From Morinoia aosen (lineage: Eukaryota; Arthropoda; Malacostraca; Amphipoda; Talitridae): DNA of 64,000 nt. The position numbers and the translations under genes were made by a program. The notes below the pieces were generated by a model. That model saw only the letters and a program-made list of their open reading frames with translations. It was not told the DNA's origin and made no database searches. The stretch is taken from NCBI GenBank assembly GCA_030386875.1, contig CM059558.1, positions 9,185,501-9,249,500 of the forward strand, given 5' to 3'. Below are positions 34,501 to 46,233 of the stretch, piece by piece (the stretch's first letter is position 1; every line of letters begins with the position of its first letter).

Positions 34501-36806
34501 AACTGTAGCCACACCAACAATTGCAGCAACCAATACTACCGTAACTGTAGCCACACCAACAATTGCAGCAACCAATACTACCGTAACTGTAGCCACACCA
34601 ACAATTGCAGCAGCCAATACTACCGTAACTGTAGCCACACCAACAATTGCAGCAACCAATACTACCGTAACTGTAGCCACACCAACAATTGCAGCAACCA
34701 ATACTACCGTAACTGTAGCCACACCAACAATAGCAGCAACCAATACTACCGTAACTGTAGCCACACCAACAATTGCAGCAACCAATACTACCGTAACTGT
34801 AGCCACACCAACAATTGCAGCAACCAATACTGCCGTAACTGTAGCCACACCAACAATTGCAGCAACCAATACTACCGTAACTGTAGCCACACCAACAATA
34901 GCAGCAACCAATACTACCGTAACTGTAGCCACACCAACAATTGCAGCAGCCAATACTACCGTAACTGTAGCCACACCAACAATTGCAGCAGCCAATACTA
35001 CCGTAACTGTAACCACACCAACAATAGCAGCAACCAATACTACCGTAACTGTAGCCACACCAACAATTGCAGCAACCAATACTACCGTAACTGTAGCCAC
35101 ACCAACAATTGCAGCAGCCAATACTACCGTAACTGTAGCCACACCAACAATTGCAGCAACCAGTACTGCCGTAACTGTAGCCACACCAACAATTGCAGCA
35201 ACCAGTACTGCCGTAACTGTAGCCACACCAACAATTGCAGCAGCCAATACTACCGTAACTGTAGCCACACCAACAATTGCAGCAACCAATACTACCGTAA
35301 CTGTAGCCACACCAACAATTGCAGCAGCCAATACTACCGTAACTGTAGCCACACCAACAATTGCAGCAGCCAATACTACCGTAACTGTAGCCACACCAAC
35401 AATTGCAGCAGCCAATACTACCGTAACTGTAGCCACACCAACAATAGCAGCAACCAATACTACCGTAACTGTAGCCACACCAACAATTGCAGCAGCCAAT
35501 ACTACCGTAACTGTAGCCACACCAACAATTGCAGTAGCCAATACTACCGTAACTGTAGCCACACCAACAATAGCAGCAACCAATACTGCCGTAACTGTAG
35601 CCACACCAACAATTGCAGCAACCAGTACTGCCGTAACTGTAGCCACACCAACAATTGCAGCAACCAGTACTGCCGTAACTGTAGCCACACCAACAATTGC
35701 AGCAGCCAATACTACCGTAACTGTAGCCACACCAACAATTGCAGCAACCAATACTACCGTAACTGTAGCCACACCAACAATTGCAGCAGCCAATACTACC
35801 GTAACTGTAGCCACACCAACAATTGCAGCAGCCAATACTACCGTAACTGTAGCCACACCAACAATTGCAGCAGCCAATACTACCGTAACTGTAGCCACAC
35901 CAACAATAGCAGCAACCAATACTACCGTAACTGTAGCCACACCAACAATTGCAGCAGCCAATACTACCGTAACTGTAGCCACACCAACAATTGCAGTAGC
36001 CAATACTACCGTAACTGTAGCCACACCAACAATAGCAGCAACCAATACTGCCGTAACTGTAGCCACACCAACAATTGCAGCAACCAGTACTGCCGTAACT
36101 GTAGCCACACCAACAATTGCAGCAACCAGTACTGCCGTAACTGTAGCCACACCAACAATTGCAGCAGCCAATACTACCGTAACTGTAGCCACACCAACAA
36201 TTGCAGCAACCAATACTACCGTAACTGTAGCCACACCAACAATTGCAGCAGCCAATACTACCGTAACTGTAGCCACACCAACAATTGCAGCAGCCAATAC
36301 TACCGTAACTGTAGCCACACCAACAATAGCAGCAACCAATGCTACCGTAACTGTAGCCACACCAACAATAGCAGCAACCAATACTACCGTAACTGTAGCC
36401 ACACCAACAATTGCAGCAGCCAATACTACCGTAACTGTAGCCACACCAACAGTTGCAGCAGCCAATACTACCGTAACTGTAGCCACACCAACAATAGCAG
36501 CAACCAATACTACCGTAACTGTAGCCACACCAACAATTGCAGCAACCAATACTGCCGTAACTGTAGCCACACCAACAATTGCAGCAACCAATACTACCGT
36601 AACTGTAGCCACACCAACAATAGCAGCAACCAATACTACCGTAACTGTAGCCACACCAACAATTGCAGCAGCCAATACTACCGTAACTGTAGCCACACCA
36701 ACAATTGCAGCAGCCAATACTACCGTAACTGTAGCCACACCAACAATAGCAGCAACCAATACTGCCGTAACTGTAGCCACACCTACAATTGCAGCAGCCA
36801 ATACTT
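28559..36806. repeat. 42 bp satellite array, about 196 units
   Basis: An 8.2 kb head-to-tail array of a 42 bp unit made of CTGTAGCCACACCAACAATT, GCAGCAACCAGTACTGCCGT and AA. Recurrent variants are CAACCAGTACTGCC, CAACCAATACTACC, CAGCCAATGCTACC and CACCTACAATT or CACCTGTAATT. Most units hold the palindrome CAATTG. The array has regional composition: AACCAGT units dominate 28600-30000, AGCCAATGC units 32000-32650 and AGCCAATAC/AACCAATAC units beyond 33000. Long frames of several hundred to 1800 codons run through it on both strands because 42 is divisible by three and the unit has no stop in those frames. The plus frame reads as a Thr/Ala/Val repeat and the minus frame as a hydrophobic Val/Ala repeat. 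Variants change codon positions one and two freely and two-base deletions break the frame, so I treat it as noncoding. Confidence 0.98.
30699..30755. repeat. 25 bp perfect inverted repeat inside the 42 bp satellite
   Basis: The arm at 30699-30723 (CTGCAATTGCAGCAGCCAAT plus GCTAC) is followed by the 7-base loop CGTAACT and then by its exact reverse complement at 30731-30755. This is the only place in the 8.2 kb array where I see unit sequence in inverted orientation. It replaces part of one normal unit. A template switch or fold-back during replication within the array would produce this. Confidence 0.93.
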
Positions 36807-36972
36807 CAAGAACTAATACGATAATTTCTAAGTAATGGACACTTCCATTACACACAGAAGGCGTATCTCAGCACAATTTCGTTGCGATTATTCCTGAGTT
36901 AAGAAAATTGAAACATGTTTCCAACGACCCTTCAAATTAATGAAACACTAAGACATTTTATTTTATTGAATT
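36807..36972. other. Short spacer after the satellite
   Basis: Unique AT-rich sequence; the satellite stops abruptly within a unit at CAATACT and nothing recognisable follows until the next SINE-like copy. Confidence 0.5.
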
Positions 36973-37292
36973 AAATTAAGCTTTAAGTTTGTTCCAAAGA
37001 ATATAAAATGTGCTCATATAAGAAGAAAAAGGAAAGCATCATTTAGTACGAAATTCATGGAATAGGAATCTTAGCACGAATGTATTACAACACAGGATTT
37101 CTTGTGCCAAGAAACAGCTAAACTTTAAAAACTACGGCACAGGATCAAAGTTTGCGAGTCACAGGTACTGAAAAAAGGCAGAGGGGAGCAAAAAGATTGT
37201 AACCCATAACACGACCAAAAAAATACTTGGTCTTGAGAACAGCAGGGACTGGTTACTCTCAGCTAAGGGCTTAACATCCAATCACCACAGAT
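36973..37292 (-). mobile_element. SINE-like family copy 8, strongly diverged
   Basis: Landmarks are faint but in order: GGAAAGCATCATTTAGTACG, GGAATCTTAGCACGAATG, CACAGGATTTCTTGTGCC, AGAAACAGC, AGGTACTGAAAAAAGGCAG and CTCTCAGCTAAGGGC. The copy sits directly before copy 9, head to tail. Edges are approximate. Confidence 0.6.
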
Positions 37293-37295
37293 TTT

Positions 37296-37653
37296 TAGAT
37301 TAGATTATATTATTGGTTAGTTTGTACCTCCCTATCCGCCACAAAGGCGATCCAAAGAGAGGAAGAAGGAAGGCACCATTTAGTATGGGCTCGAAGGAAC
37401 GCGGAATCTATGCAGAAGTGGCATAGAAACAGTAAGTTGAGAAAGAAGTTCATGAAACAAGATGAAAGTTAAAGAAGAATGTAGTAGATGCTGAAAAACA
37501 GGACAGCAGTGAACCGTAAAAGATGGTCCTCAACATAAAAAAAATTCTATTCTAGCAAAATGAGACCTGCTTTAACATTTAGCTTGGGACCTCACATTTT
37601 CCTCCCGGGAGCGCTAATTCCCACAGCCAAAGTAGTTATATCCCCTAGAGGGG
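37296..37653 (-). mobile_element. SINE-like family copy 9
   Basis: A good copy starting in TTAGATTAGATTATATTATT and ending AGTTATATCCCCTAGAGGGG. It contains GGCACCATTTAGTATGGGCT, GGCATAGAAACAGTAAG and GCTGAAAAACAGGACAGCAG. The terminal hairpin is altered by substitutions. No clear target duplication was found. Confidence 0.9.
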
Positions 37654-37850
37654 TTAACTTCAAGATAGTTACCGATAAAAATAAGAGTAATTTATTTTCT
37701 GGAATTGAAGAGTCGATGCATGAGGTCACGCAGGCACACGACGATTCCTACGAGAAACGCACTTCTACCATGACTGATGTCTTGAAGTAAGGCTGGTATT
37801 CACATTAATTATATTTTAACCTATGAAAGAAATAAGGTTATTGTACTTTA

Positions 37851-38076
37851 CACTTTGATTGCGGGAATAAAATAAAATGAAGTTTAACGTTCATTTCAAA
37901 TTTAAGGTCAATTATAGTGAGAAATGATGAAAATACCATACATTAACTGAATCTTGGTTTGATTTTGTTTTGATAAAGCATTTTCTTTAAATATTCAGTT
38001 TGTGAATACTGGTTTGTCAGCGGCATAATGAAAACTCCCTCTGTGACCAAATATAACTCATACCGCAGTCAAAGTG
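37851..38076 (-). mobile_element. piggyBac-like MITE, 226 bp, inverted relative to 3207
   Basis: The ends CACTTTGATTGCGG (37851-37864) and CCGCAGTCAAAGTG (38063-38076) are terminal inverted repeats with one mismatch. The right flank is TTAA (38077-38080) and the left flank is a decayed TTTA. Read on the minus strand the interior includes CAGTTAATGTATGGTATTTT and TTGACCTTAAATTTGA, matching the right half of the 3207 copy. So this is the same family in reverse orientation. No coding capacity. Confidence 0.85.
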
Positions 38077-38080
38077 TTAA

Positions 38081-41000
38081 AAATGACGTCAATATGCTTC
38101 GACCGTAGCCTGCTGAAAGTTGGTTACCGGAACGCAAAGACGCATCTCTAAACGACTTTCTTCAATGTTGGACTACGGTTCCTGAAAATCCTTCAGAGCA
38201 GTTACATTTGAGCACAATTTAGCGAGGAGATCGTGTGACGTCTATTCTGGGGCTCACGGCTTGTAGTAGGCCGTGTGTTCTCATACTCATAATTTACAGA
38301 GATCAACTTTCGTAGGAGGAAAGGGTCCCGAACCTCCCCAATTTTTCAGAGTACTACAATTTCTACAATTTTCATTTTACAGTTTTTATTTCATACTCTT
38401 AGTCTTGACGCACAATTTTTTATTTTAGATCGCTTGAAATTTACTGCCTACAATTATGTGAGTAACGTGTAAAATTCAAGCCAACATATCCAGTCTTATG
38501 TATTTTACAGTTAAAATTATTTTTTGGAGACCAGACGATTTCATGGGCTTTATGTATTTTTCCAGATATTCCGGTGAAATTCATCATATTTGAGACGTCC
38601 ATCTCCAAATCGATGCTTTTTGCTACAACATCAATTATAGATAAACCAGACGTCACTGATTTGATATGAGATAATTATTCAGACAATAACACTTCCTCAT
38701 ATTGAAATAGTAAGTAATTATTTAAGTGATGGAGTTTATGGCTATTTTCATTAAATGCCAATATCATGGTATAGATACAGACGAACTGTATGGTGCAACG
38801 AACCTAGCTTGACAACAAAAAGTAAATTATATGATTTACATATGCATAAGACAAATAGGCAGATCGAACTTGAATTACAACCTAACAAACAACACGTACT
38901 AAAATTAAAATATCATCATGATCAAAAATTATTCAGTTCCTTTCAGCGTGGTAATTTCAAAGCATTAAGCTTTACACTTCCCTCGGCTTCCATCTTCCAC
39001 GGTTGGTTTTCAGTAGACAAACCAACCGCAGCTCAAATCATACTACGAACTGGTTCCCGTCGTGGGCGAAGAATGGTTAAACAATCTGTGGTGAACTTTT
39101 TAACAACACGTTCTTATACAACCTACTATTAAACTTGTTTATGATCAAACCTTTCATGGTGAATATTTTCTCTTCAGAAACGATGAAGACATTTGGCCGA
39201 GAGCGCTATCTTCATCGCAATTTTTTGCGCAATGTCGTTTCTTCTTTGAAGGAGTTTTAAAATTCACTACTTAAATTCCTTCATGTAGGCAGCTACCTTC
39301 AACATGTTGGAGAATGGCATGCATGGATGATTACAGATTACGGAATTGAGTTCTATTCACGCTGGTGCTGAATTTATCTGCAACTATTCCATGTTGCAAG
39401 CAGCCATTTCGATGAGATAGCTATATTTCGACTAAGAATAGCTCTTATACGTAGATGTTAACAGATCCGGATTTCAATAACAGAAAACTGTTTCATGACT
39501 TACATTTGTCATTTTCTGCCGTTGGTATGTAAGTATATCAACAGATTTCTACCCAAGAACTACATCCACCAATCGAGGCTTTAGTCGTTGAAAAAAAGTC
39601 TTCACAGGCAAACCGATTGAAGAACAACACGTTATGCGTCGTGAAAAATGCAAAAAATAATCACATAAGGGCTCTATTTTTATACAGTGCATAAAAACAA
39701 ACAGGCCTTTTTGTAACATCTCCCTCCAAGCTTTTCAACGCCTGTACGTCGTGCTTCCATTAGACATTTAGTAAGATGGTAGCTCAACATTACTACTTAG
39801 ATTAATTAAGAGCAAATGGGTCCAATAACTTCGTATCTTGAACATAACACATAGGTATAATGTTTAAATTTCACATACCAGTCTTAGTACGACCCAAAGA
39901 AATTACAAATGATATTGAAATTAAAGCAGAATTTAAAACGAATATCACTGATGATACACAGACCGTTCATTAGCCTTGGCATCTGAAAATGCACTCATTA
40001 CCTCTATGAAGTCTGTATCTCAGCGACACCTGCAAGCAGTCGATCGCTGCTGTTTTCTGACTAACAATTAAGTTCACTTGCATTTTAATGGTTATCCGAG
40101 AAATGCCACAACTCAACATACCACACACTTAACCGGGCAAATAAATACCGTCAATTTTTATACACTTACGAGGACTAAAAATATGAAATTTTACAGTGGC
40201 ATAACTTCCTAAACTAGCTACAACCAAGTTAGGCAATGAAGCAAGTTTAGTTCCTTGAGAACAAAGAAATTAACAGTGCACTCACAATCATTAGATGTTC
40301 ACATACACGTAGAAAGATCTACAGACGAGAACTGACCCTCAGGTTAATCATACTTTCATTCCAAGAAATGCCAAGTCTGTAACATACTGTACATCTGAAC
40401 GTCAGACATACAAAATTTCTTTAAGGAGGCTTACTTATACCTAACTCTGCAGACTGTTCTGAGAAAGCATGAGATCGAATACAAGCGTACACGAATCTTA
40501 AATAACACTCGCTCCTCCAGCCTTCACACAGAGCGTTCATCAAATTAACAAGCAGCGGCGCGTTAATTATACGTAATTTCAGAACGCTTACGCCAGCTTT
40601 AATTTGTGACTAAGAGCATTCATTAACAATGAATCAGTTGCAGAATTAACGTAAGCTATTGTTATGATCTGACACGCGGTTTGGCCGCGTCGTTCACACC
40701 AAACCCAGGAGCACATTAGTGGTCACGAGGTTGGTTAGTCACGACCAAAGCATTTGAGTAATTCGCTCTACGTACTTCTTGTGGGACAGTAAGTCAGAGT
40801 TCTTGAGTAGGATTCAGAGGTGGAGCCATTTCTGTAGCGTCTGAACGTCTCAAATATGAATCAATTCAGCGTTTTTCTTCACTAGTGAGGAAATGAGGCG
40901 TCGAGGTGGCGACACGCCGGCCTTCGGACAAAATGAAGCTTCGGTGCTGAGCGACGCTCGCTTCATAACCTTCAGGCCAAAGGGACTAAAGAAGAGAAAA

Positions 41001-41169
41001 ATTGAAAAAAAATCTTGCCAGGTTAAAATTGAGCCGCAGTAAACTCGCATCGCAGCCAACCCTGCCGTGGGACGCTCAGAGCTTTTCCAAGTTACGCTGA
41101 TAGGTGAAGGTTCATTATTCCTGGATTTGTGAAGTGATGTAAGTAATCATTAATTTTGTTTTATATTAA
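38081..41169. other. AT-rich unique DNA, one unrecognised 125-codon frame
   Basis: The frame at 38755-39132 on the plus strand is among the longest outside repeats. Its predicted product is rich in Lys, Arg, His and Gln and shows no domain I know, no signal peptide and no membrane segment. It may be chance or a decayed coding piece. A GC-richer patch lies near 40680-41090 with no convincing gene. Confidence 0.35.
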
Positions 41170-41183
41170 GCTAGTATACCAGC

Positions 41184-41550
41184 TTAGATTAGATTAGATT
41201 ATAAGTTAGTTTAAGCCTCCCTAACCGCTGCTAAAATAGAGCGTATCGAAGAGAGGAAGGAAGAAGGCACCATTTAGTATGGAGATAAGAAAATGAGGAA
41301 TCTATGCAGAAAGGGCATAGAAACAGTAAGATGGGAAAGAAGTTCATGAAATAAGATTAAAGTTGAAGAAAAAAGTCAGAGGTGCTGAAAAACAGGACAG
41401 TAGTGAACCGAAAAAAGTTGGTCCTTTACATAACAAAAAACATTTTATTCCAACAAAAAGAAGGCCTACCTAACTCTCAGCTCGGGCCCTCACATTTTTC
41501 CCCTGGCAGCGCTAATTCCCATAGATACAATAGTTGTATCCCCTGAGGGG
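41184..41550 (-). mobile_element. SINE-like family copy 10, reference copy with 14 bp target duplication
   Basis: This 367 bp copy defines the family limits. Both flanks carry GCTAGTATACCAGC (41170-41183 and 41551-41564). The left edge is a simple tail, TTAGATTAGATTAGATTATA, and the right edge is GATACAATAGTTGTATCCCC and TGAGGGG, with a 7 bp hairpin (GATACAA-TAG-TTGTATC). A target duplication with a variable simple-repeat tail indicates target-primed retroposition, so the RNA-like sense would be the minus strand, with the hairpin at the 5' end and the tail at the 3' end. Near that 5' end TAGCGCT and GGCCCGAGC lie about where tRNA-like A and B boxes would be, but the match is weak. No conserved protein frame is visible. 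Confidence 0.93.
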
Positions 41551-41564
41551 GCTAGTATACCAGC

Positions 41565-42937
41565 ATTCACGTCGTCAGACACAGATGTACGTGATTTAAA
41601 CTAATTAAACTAATTAACTAATCCGTGTGTAAACTAATTACGGATTTAAGTGATGTACGTGCTTCACCCAACATTATCGAATGCTCTTGTTTTTCACAGA
41701 CCGCACATCCTGATTCATAGGAATTTATTTAAAATTCACACATGCAAGAACGATCGCATTTTAGAATAGAAGGGAAAAGTTTGAGCCAGTAATTATGGCG
41801 ATTCAGACAAACAGAGACGCATGAAGAGAGACGCTCAACGTACACGTACAAGGAACACTATCACATTTTCAGCTGCCTGAGGCGTAGTTGATGGAGCGAC
41901 CTGAGCTGATTCGAAAATGAAGCATGACAAGCAACATACCTGCTTCTACGAGAACGACATGAACTAATTTTATAATAAAATGTTATTTTATACCGAACTG
42001 TTCGATCACTTCCACACGAACAACATGACTAGAATTCAGAATGAGAAGCAGCACAACGGATAACATGACATCAAATCAGCAAGGTTGGATTTTCATAGCT
42101 CGACAGTATGTTTCACTTGTTCACAACGGTTGCTGTTTCACGGAAATGCGTTACCGGCACCTTAAAGTTTCTTACACAGCGTACAAGGAGTGCACAAAAC
42201 CATCTCAATTGTTTAAAAGCTTGTACATCAGATGTGAAGCAGGTTGTAAGTACATTTGAGTTCAAAATGACCGACCTTACTGATCAGTTTATAGTACCAA
42301 TTCTGAGGAACAACAGGGCAAATACAACGATCAATGCAATGGTTAAGTCGTGCAAAGTAACGTTGTGTGATGTTGAGTAATGGTAAGCTATGATGTCTTT
42401 TACTCTAGGTTCTGTCAGTTCAAGGTAAATAATTTTAGTGTATTTTAGAATATTAAAAATTATTTCACGGCATTTAGGTTATTTCCAGTTATTAGGTCAT
42501 GTTAGATAGAGCTGCTTCAGGATATATTTAGAATATTTTTTCAAGGTTTACCATTTTAAGGCATTCAATGGTATACGTGTTTTTGCTAGGGTTAAGATAC
42601 GCTAATTCAGGTCTATCTTCAGTAGTTATGAGAGGCTATATCAGGTTGTATGTTATTGTTATTTTAGGTTATGTTAAGTTATATTACGAGTTGTTGATAA
42701 AATCTGCTGGAAGGTTTGCAGTATAAGACACCCAATAAGTTAAAATCCCAGAAATTTATAGAAAATTGACATTGGTTTTATCCGCAATCTCCTCGCCGCA
42801 ACCTTTTGAATCATGTTTGGACCTCCAACTTTGTTGCGTCAATACATATTGGATTGAGAAATGTTTCAAATACCACAATTAAAATCGATGTTACACTATT
42901 ATACTTCTATTGGACTACATGGCGATTATCATGGACG
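41565..42937. other. AT-rich unique DNA, no gene recognised
   Basis: A local run of ACTAATTAAACTAATTAACT lies near 41603-41622. Nothing else is recognised. Confidence 0.45.
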
Positions 42938-42941
42938 TTAA

Positions 42942-43158
42942 CCCTTGAACGCCCCAGACGACTTACGGTCCTCTTTCGAAAGTAGCTTTAATATATTGTA
43001 TTCATAGCTAAATTTGTCCGCTAGTGTGTTCTCCAAAGTTCATTGCCGAGTGGCAATTTCTTTCTCATTTTGATATCAGAGACAACCTGATGGCAGCGCC
43101 CGTCTAATGACGGTGGTTGTGACGGCAATATGAGTACCAAAATGCTGACGTTAAAGAG
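42942..43158. mobile_element. piggyBac-like MITE, 217 bp, related family
   Basis: TTAA lies on both sides (42938-42941 and 43159-43162). The left end CCCTTGAACGCCCC and the reverse complement of the right end, CTCTTTAACGTCAG, agree at about 9 of 12 outer positions. The length fits the 214-226 bp of the other copies, but the interior does not align clearly with the 3207 family. No coding capacity. Confidence 0.65.
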
Positions 43159-43162
43159 TTAA

Positions 43163-45042
43163 GGCGTTGCATAAATATTGTACTGATATTCAAGAAGCTA
43201 TATACTGGTTGGAGTGCATGTATACTGAATACAGTACATCCATCGTAAAGGGCCCGATCGTCTTCCATCTCAAACTCTTTACGCCAACATAAATCAGAAG
43301 CTATGAACACAGTATGATCGATATTCCACACAATATAAACTCACTTAAACGAGCTGTAGAGGAAACATGGACTCAAGTTTTCATTACTGACGGGCCAAAT
43401 ACTTACGCTGATTATGAGCATAATCGCGAAAGATGCACATGTTCACAAAGTACTAAAATTTCAGTAGTCTACTTAAGCGGTTTGTACTATTTAATTGGTA
43501 TTTTGCCAAATGTTTGAACATTCAAAACCTGAACTTAGCCTTCATTAATGGACCCTAAAACACGAGCATTGCTGCAACGTCGTGCTTCAATGTCCATCGA
43601 CTCCTTCCACGCAGATTATTGTGCTACTGCGGTCTAGGAATCTCAAGTAATGGTACACGCTAACTAGAATGACTCTCCTCCCTACCAGCCTTGATCTACG
43701 AGAATATCGGGCACAACAATGGCCTTTATCTGGGTCTACGGACCCAGCGTAGGTATAACCTAGCACACGAACTTCAGGTATCTAAACAAAAGCTGACAAG
43801 GCAGATCATTCACACACCAACCGCAGAGGGCGCTTTTCTGAGAACCTCCTCGTGCTTCATCGATCCTACAATCGACTGAAAACGCTCATAAATAAGTCAG
43901 GTTGTATTAGCAAACAAGCCCTCGCCGCTGCTCGGCATTTCAACAAGTCAACCCAACAGTCGAGCTCCACCAGTGTAAGGAACTTCTACTGAAAATATTC
44001 GCTAGTAATTCCACAATCCTTTGAAAAGAATGTGTGATTCTTTTCGTAATGTACACAGAAACTGAGTTTGTCATGATAGCCAAACACCACGCACTTTGCG
44101 TCATACAAAATAATGGTAAAAGGAAAGTTAATAAAATAAGTTTATGAACCAATGATATATTTTGTAGCATGAAGGATTCATTGTGGTACGAAAAACTGAT
44201 AGATATCTACTTCGAACACGAGTGCTTCATGCTCTTCGTAGTTTGTAATATCCACAGAATTTTACTATCGCTGATGAATTTAGAAAAATATATTAGAAAT
44301 TATATTCAGCCTGATTCAATCCCGTGAAACAAACCGGCCTCATTTTTCAGCATAAACTTAAATAACCGAGAACTAACCAGTTAGCATACAGTAATACGCA
44401 CGATTGTATGAATTAATAATATAGCTTATTCTGATATAAGTCAACGCATTTTCAACGCTGTTGTCGTGTGGGAGACAGGAAACGAAGCAGACCGGGGAAT
44501 TTCATCTACGACATTTTGTGTCTCGTTCAAAACCGGAATTTGAAAACGTTCGCAGCTAGCATTTCCGTTCAAGCTAATCTCCTCTAACGTGTACAATTAC
44601 TGTTGTTAATTCGAAAGGTAACAACTGCGCGAGCAGAGCAGATGAACGTTTAGAACTCGACCAAAGAAGTATCAAGTCTAAGACAAAAGCACCAGTCTCA
44701 CAAACCTCTTTAGCACTCATCGTCGTGGAGCTCAGCTCCCACCCGACGCATAGAAGGAAAGAAGAATTAACGGAAAGCACGGGAACACGCAGAACGTTTC
44801 AGAGCCGCCTGACCGCTGCCATTGCAACAACCACCGAGCGCGATCGCGAAGCAGGTTTACCCAGAGAGCGCTATCGCCCTCGTGAGCTAATTTTACTTAC
44901 GCTTGTGCTAATTGTTCAATGTTACTCAACTCCATATCAGCTCACAGTGAAAAGGATTTCTTATCATTCAGTAAATCGTTGTGAAATATTGCTCAACTAA
45001 TTTTTCATAATAATAATACCTAGCTTACACCACAGTATTAAT
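43163..45042. other. Unique DNA, no gene recognised
   Basis: Short frames only. I see no repeat boundary in this stretch. Confidence 0.45.
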
Positions 45043-45133
45043 TAAATAAGATTAGCTTAAGTCCTCCTAACCACAAGAAACGTGCTCCAAATAAAGGAAG
45101 AAGGAAGGCCCCGTTTAGTATGAAGTTGAAGAT
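45043..45133 (-). mobile_element. SINE-like family copy 11, truncated to its tail-proximal part
   Basis: The first 90 bp match the family on the plus strand: AAGATTAGCTTAAGTCCTCC, TAACCACAAGAAACGTGCTC and CCCGTTTAGTATGAAGTTG. Homology ends abruptly near 45133. If the minus strand is the sense strand, this is a 5'-truncated insertion, as expected from incomplete target-primed reverse transcription. Confidence 0.75.
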
Positions 45134-45446
45134 CCTGGCACTGTCCGGAAAAAGCATTCAACCAAGGTTGAACGCAACAGTCCACGCTTAAAGAGGCAGT
45201 TTCATCAAATTACACTCCCGGCAGCCGAGCTGCAGGCCACGGCACGAAGATCCTAAACGCTGCATTATAATGTCACCGAATTCCGGCCAGGTGACCACAC
45301 CTCTGCTCCACACGTGCCTGCAGCGGTCAACTTGTGTACTTGAATTTGCATCGTAGAAGCACCTATTTTAGTAAATTCCTTCCTTCATGATTCGCACATG
45401 ATGATAATATCTCCATACCCGTACCGTAAGCAGTTGAGATCTTTAA

Positions 45447-45660
45447 CCGGTGGATGCACGATGGGGTCAAAATGACCCCAACTGAATTGTAAACTCAAAT
45501 AACTGAGGGTTTTCCATATATTTGAACATGGCTTCGTGATTTTTTCCAAATAACTGAAACTGGTTAACCTTCATGTGCTTTGTTACTTCAATAAAAAGGT
45601 TGGGGGTCAAACTGACCGCACGGTGTAAGTTTGTTTGAAATAATATCGCGCATCCACGGG
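45447..45660. mobile_element. piggyBac-like MITE, 214 bp, third type
   Basis: The left flank is TTAA (45443-45446) and the right flank TTAT (45661-45664). The ends CCGGTGGATGCACGAT and, in reverse complement, CCCGTGGATGCGCGAT match at 14 of 16 positions. A small hairpin, GGGGTCAAAATGACCCC, lies close to the left end, at the place where the 3207 copy has its GACCCACCGGTGGGTC palindrome. GGGGTCAAACTGACC recurs in related form near the right end. Confidence 0.8.
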
Positions 45661-45788
45661 TTATGAGCAATAACAAGAAATATGCATGACAAATACTACG
45701 TTCCTTTGAAGAAATATAAGTAAACAAAGAACCAAGAGCGGCCCTAAATAATGTTCAAATACGGGAGAACATAAGATATTCAATGATG

Positions 45789-46233
45789 AGATGAGATTAT
45801 TAGTTAAATAAAGCCTCTTAACCACTAAAATAGCATTCTCGAGAACTAAAGTGGAAGGTATACCAAAGTAGTCATAATTAAGGGAATAGAGAATCGGTGG
45901 ACAAGGCGCGTCCCCTCATCCTGCGCACGGAAACAAGATTGAAAAAAGTTTACGAGACAAGATAAAATTTGAATAAGAAAGCAATAGGCGCTAAAAAAGA
46001 AAAAGGCGTTAAGTGAACCAAAAAAAAATGGCTCATCCCAAAATAAAAACAGAACAAAAACTATTGTACTTCAACAAAAGGACAATAGCCAATTATAGAA
46101 AGGTTCATCCACGAGAGTTCCCCAAACCTCTCCACCTCTTAAGCCATCAGCTCAAGAGCTCGCATCTTCCACCCCAGAAAAGTTTAATTTGGGAAACGCA
46201 CGACTTGATAACAATACACAGCTGTAAATCTCC
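45789..46233 (-). mobile_element. SINE-like family copy 12, diverged
   Basis: Family order is kept: GAGATTATTAGTTAAATAAAG, CCTCTTAACCACTAAAATAG, GGGAATAGAGAATCGGTGG, TGCGCACGGAAACAAGATTG, AATAGGCGCTAAAAAAG, TCAGCTCAAGAGCTCGCATC and a decayed end at AACAATACACAGCTGTAAAT. It is longer than the reference (about 445 bp versus 367 bp) because of extra bases in the right third. Confidence 0.75.

Noticed and set aside
31444-36855. About 1800-codon minus-strand frame as a giant membrane protein
   Set aside because: It is satellite periodicity; the opposite strand is also open, unit changes are mostly amino acid changing, and the upstream end runs into unique DNA without promoter or splice signals I could support.
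38755-39132. 125-codon frame as a gene
   Set aside because: No domain, biased basic composition, no splice or promoter context; kept only as an unrecognised frame.
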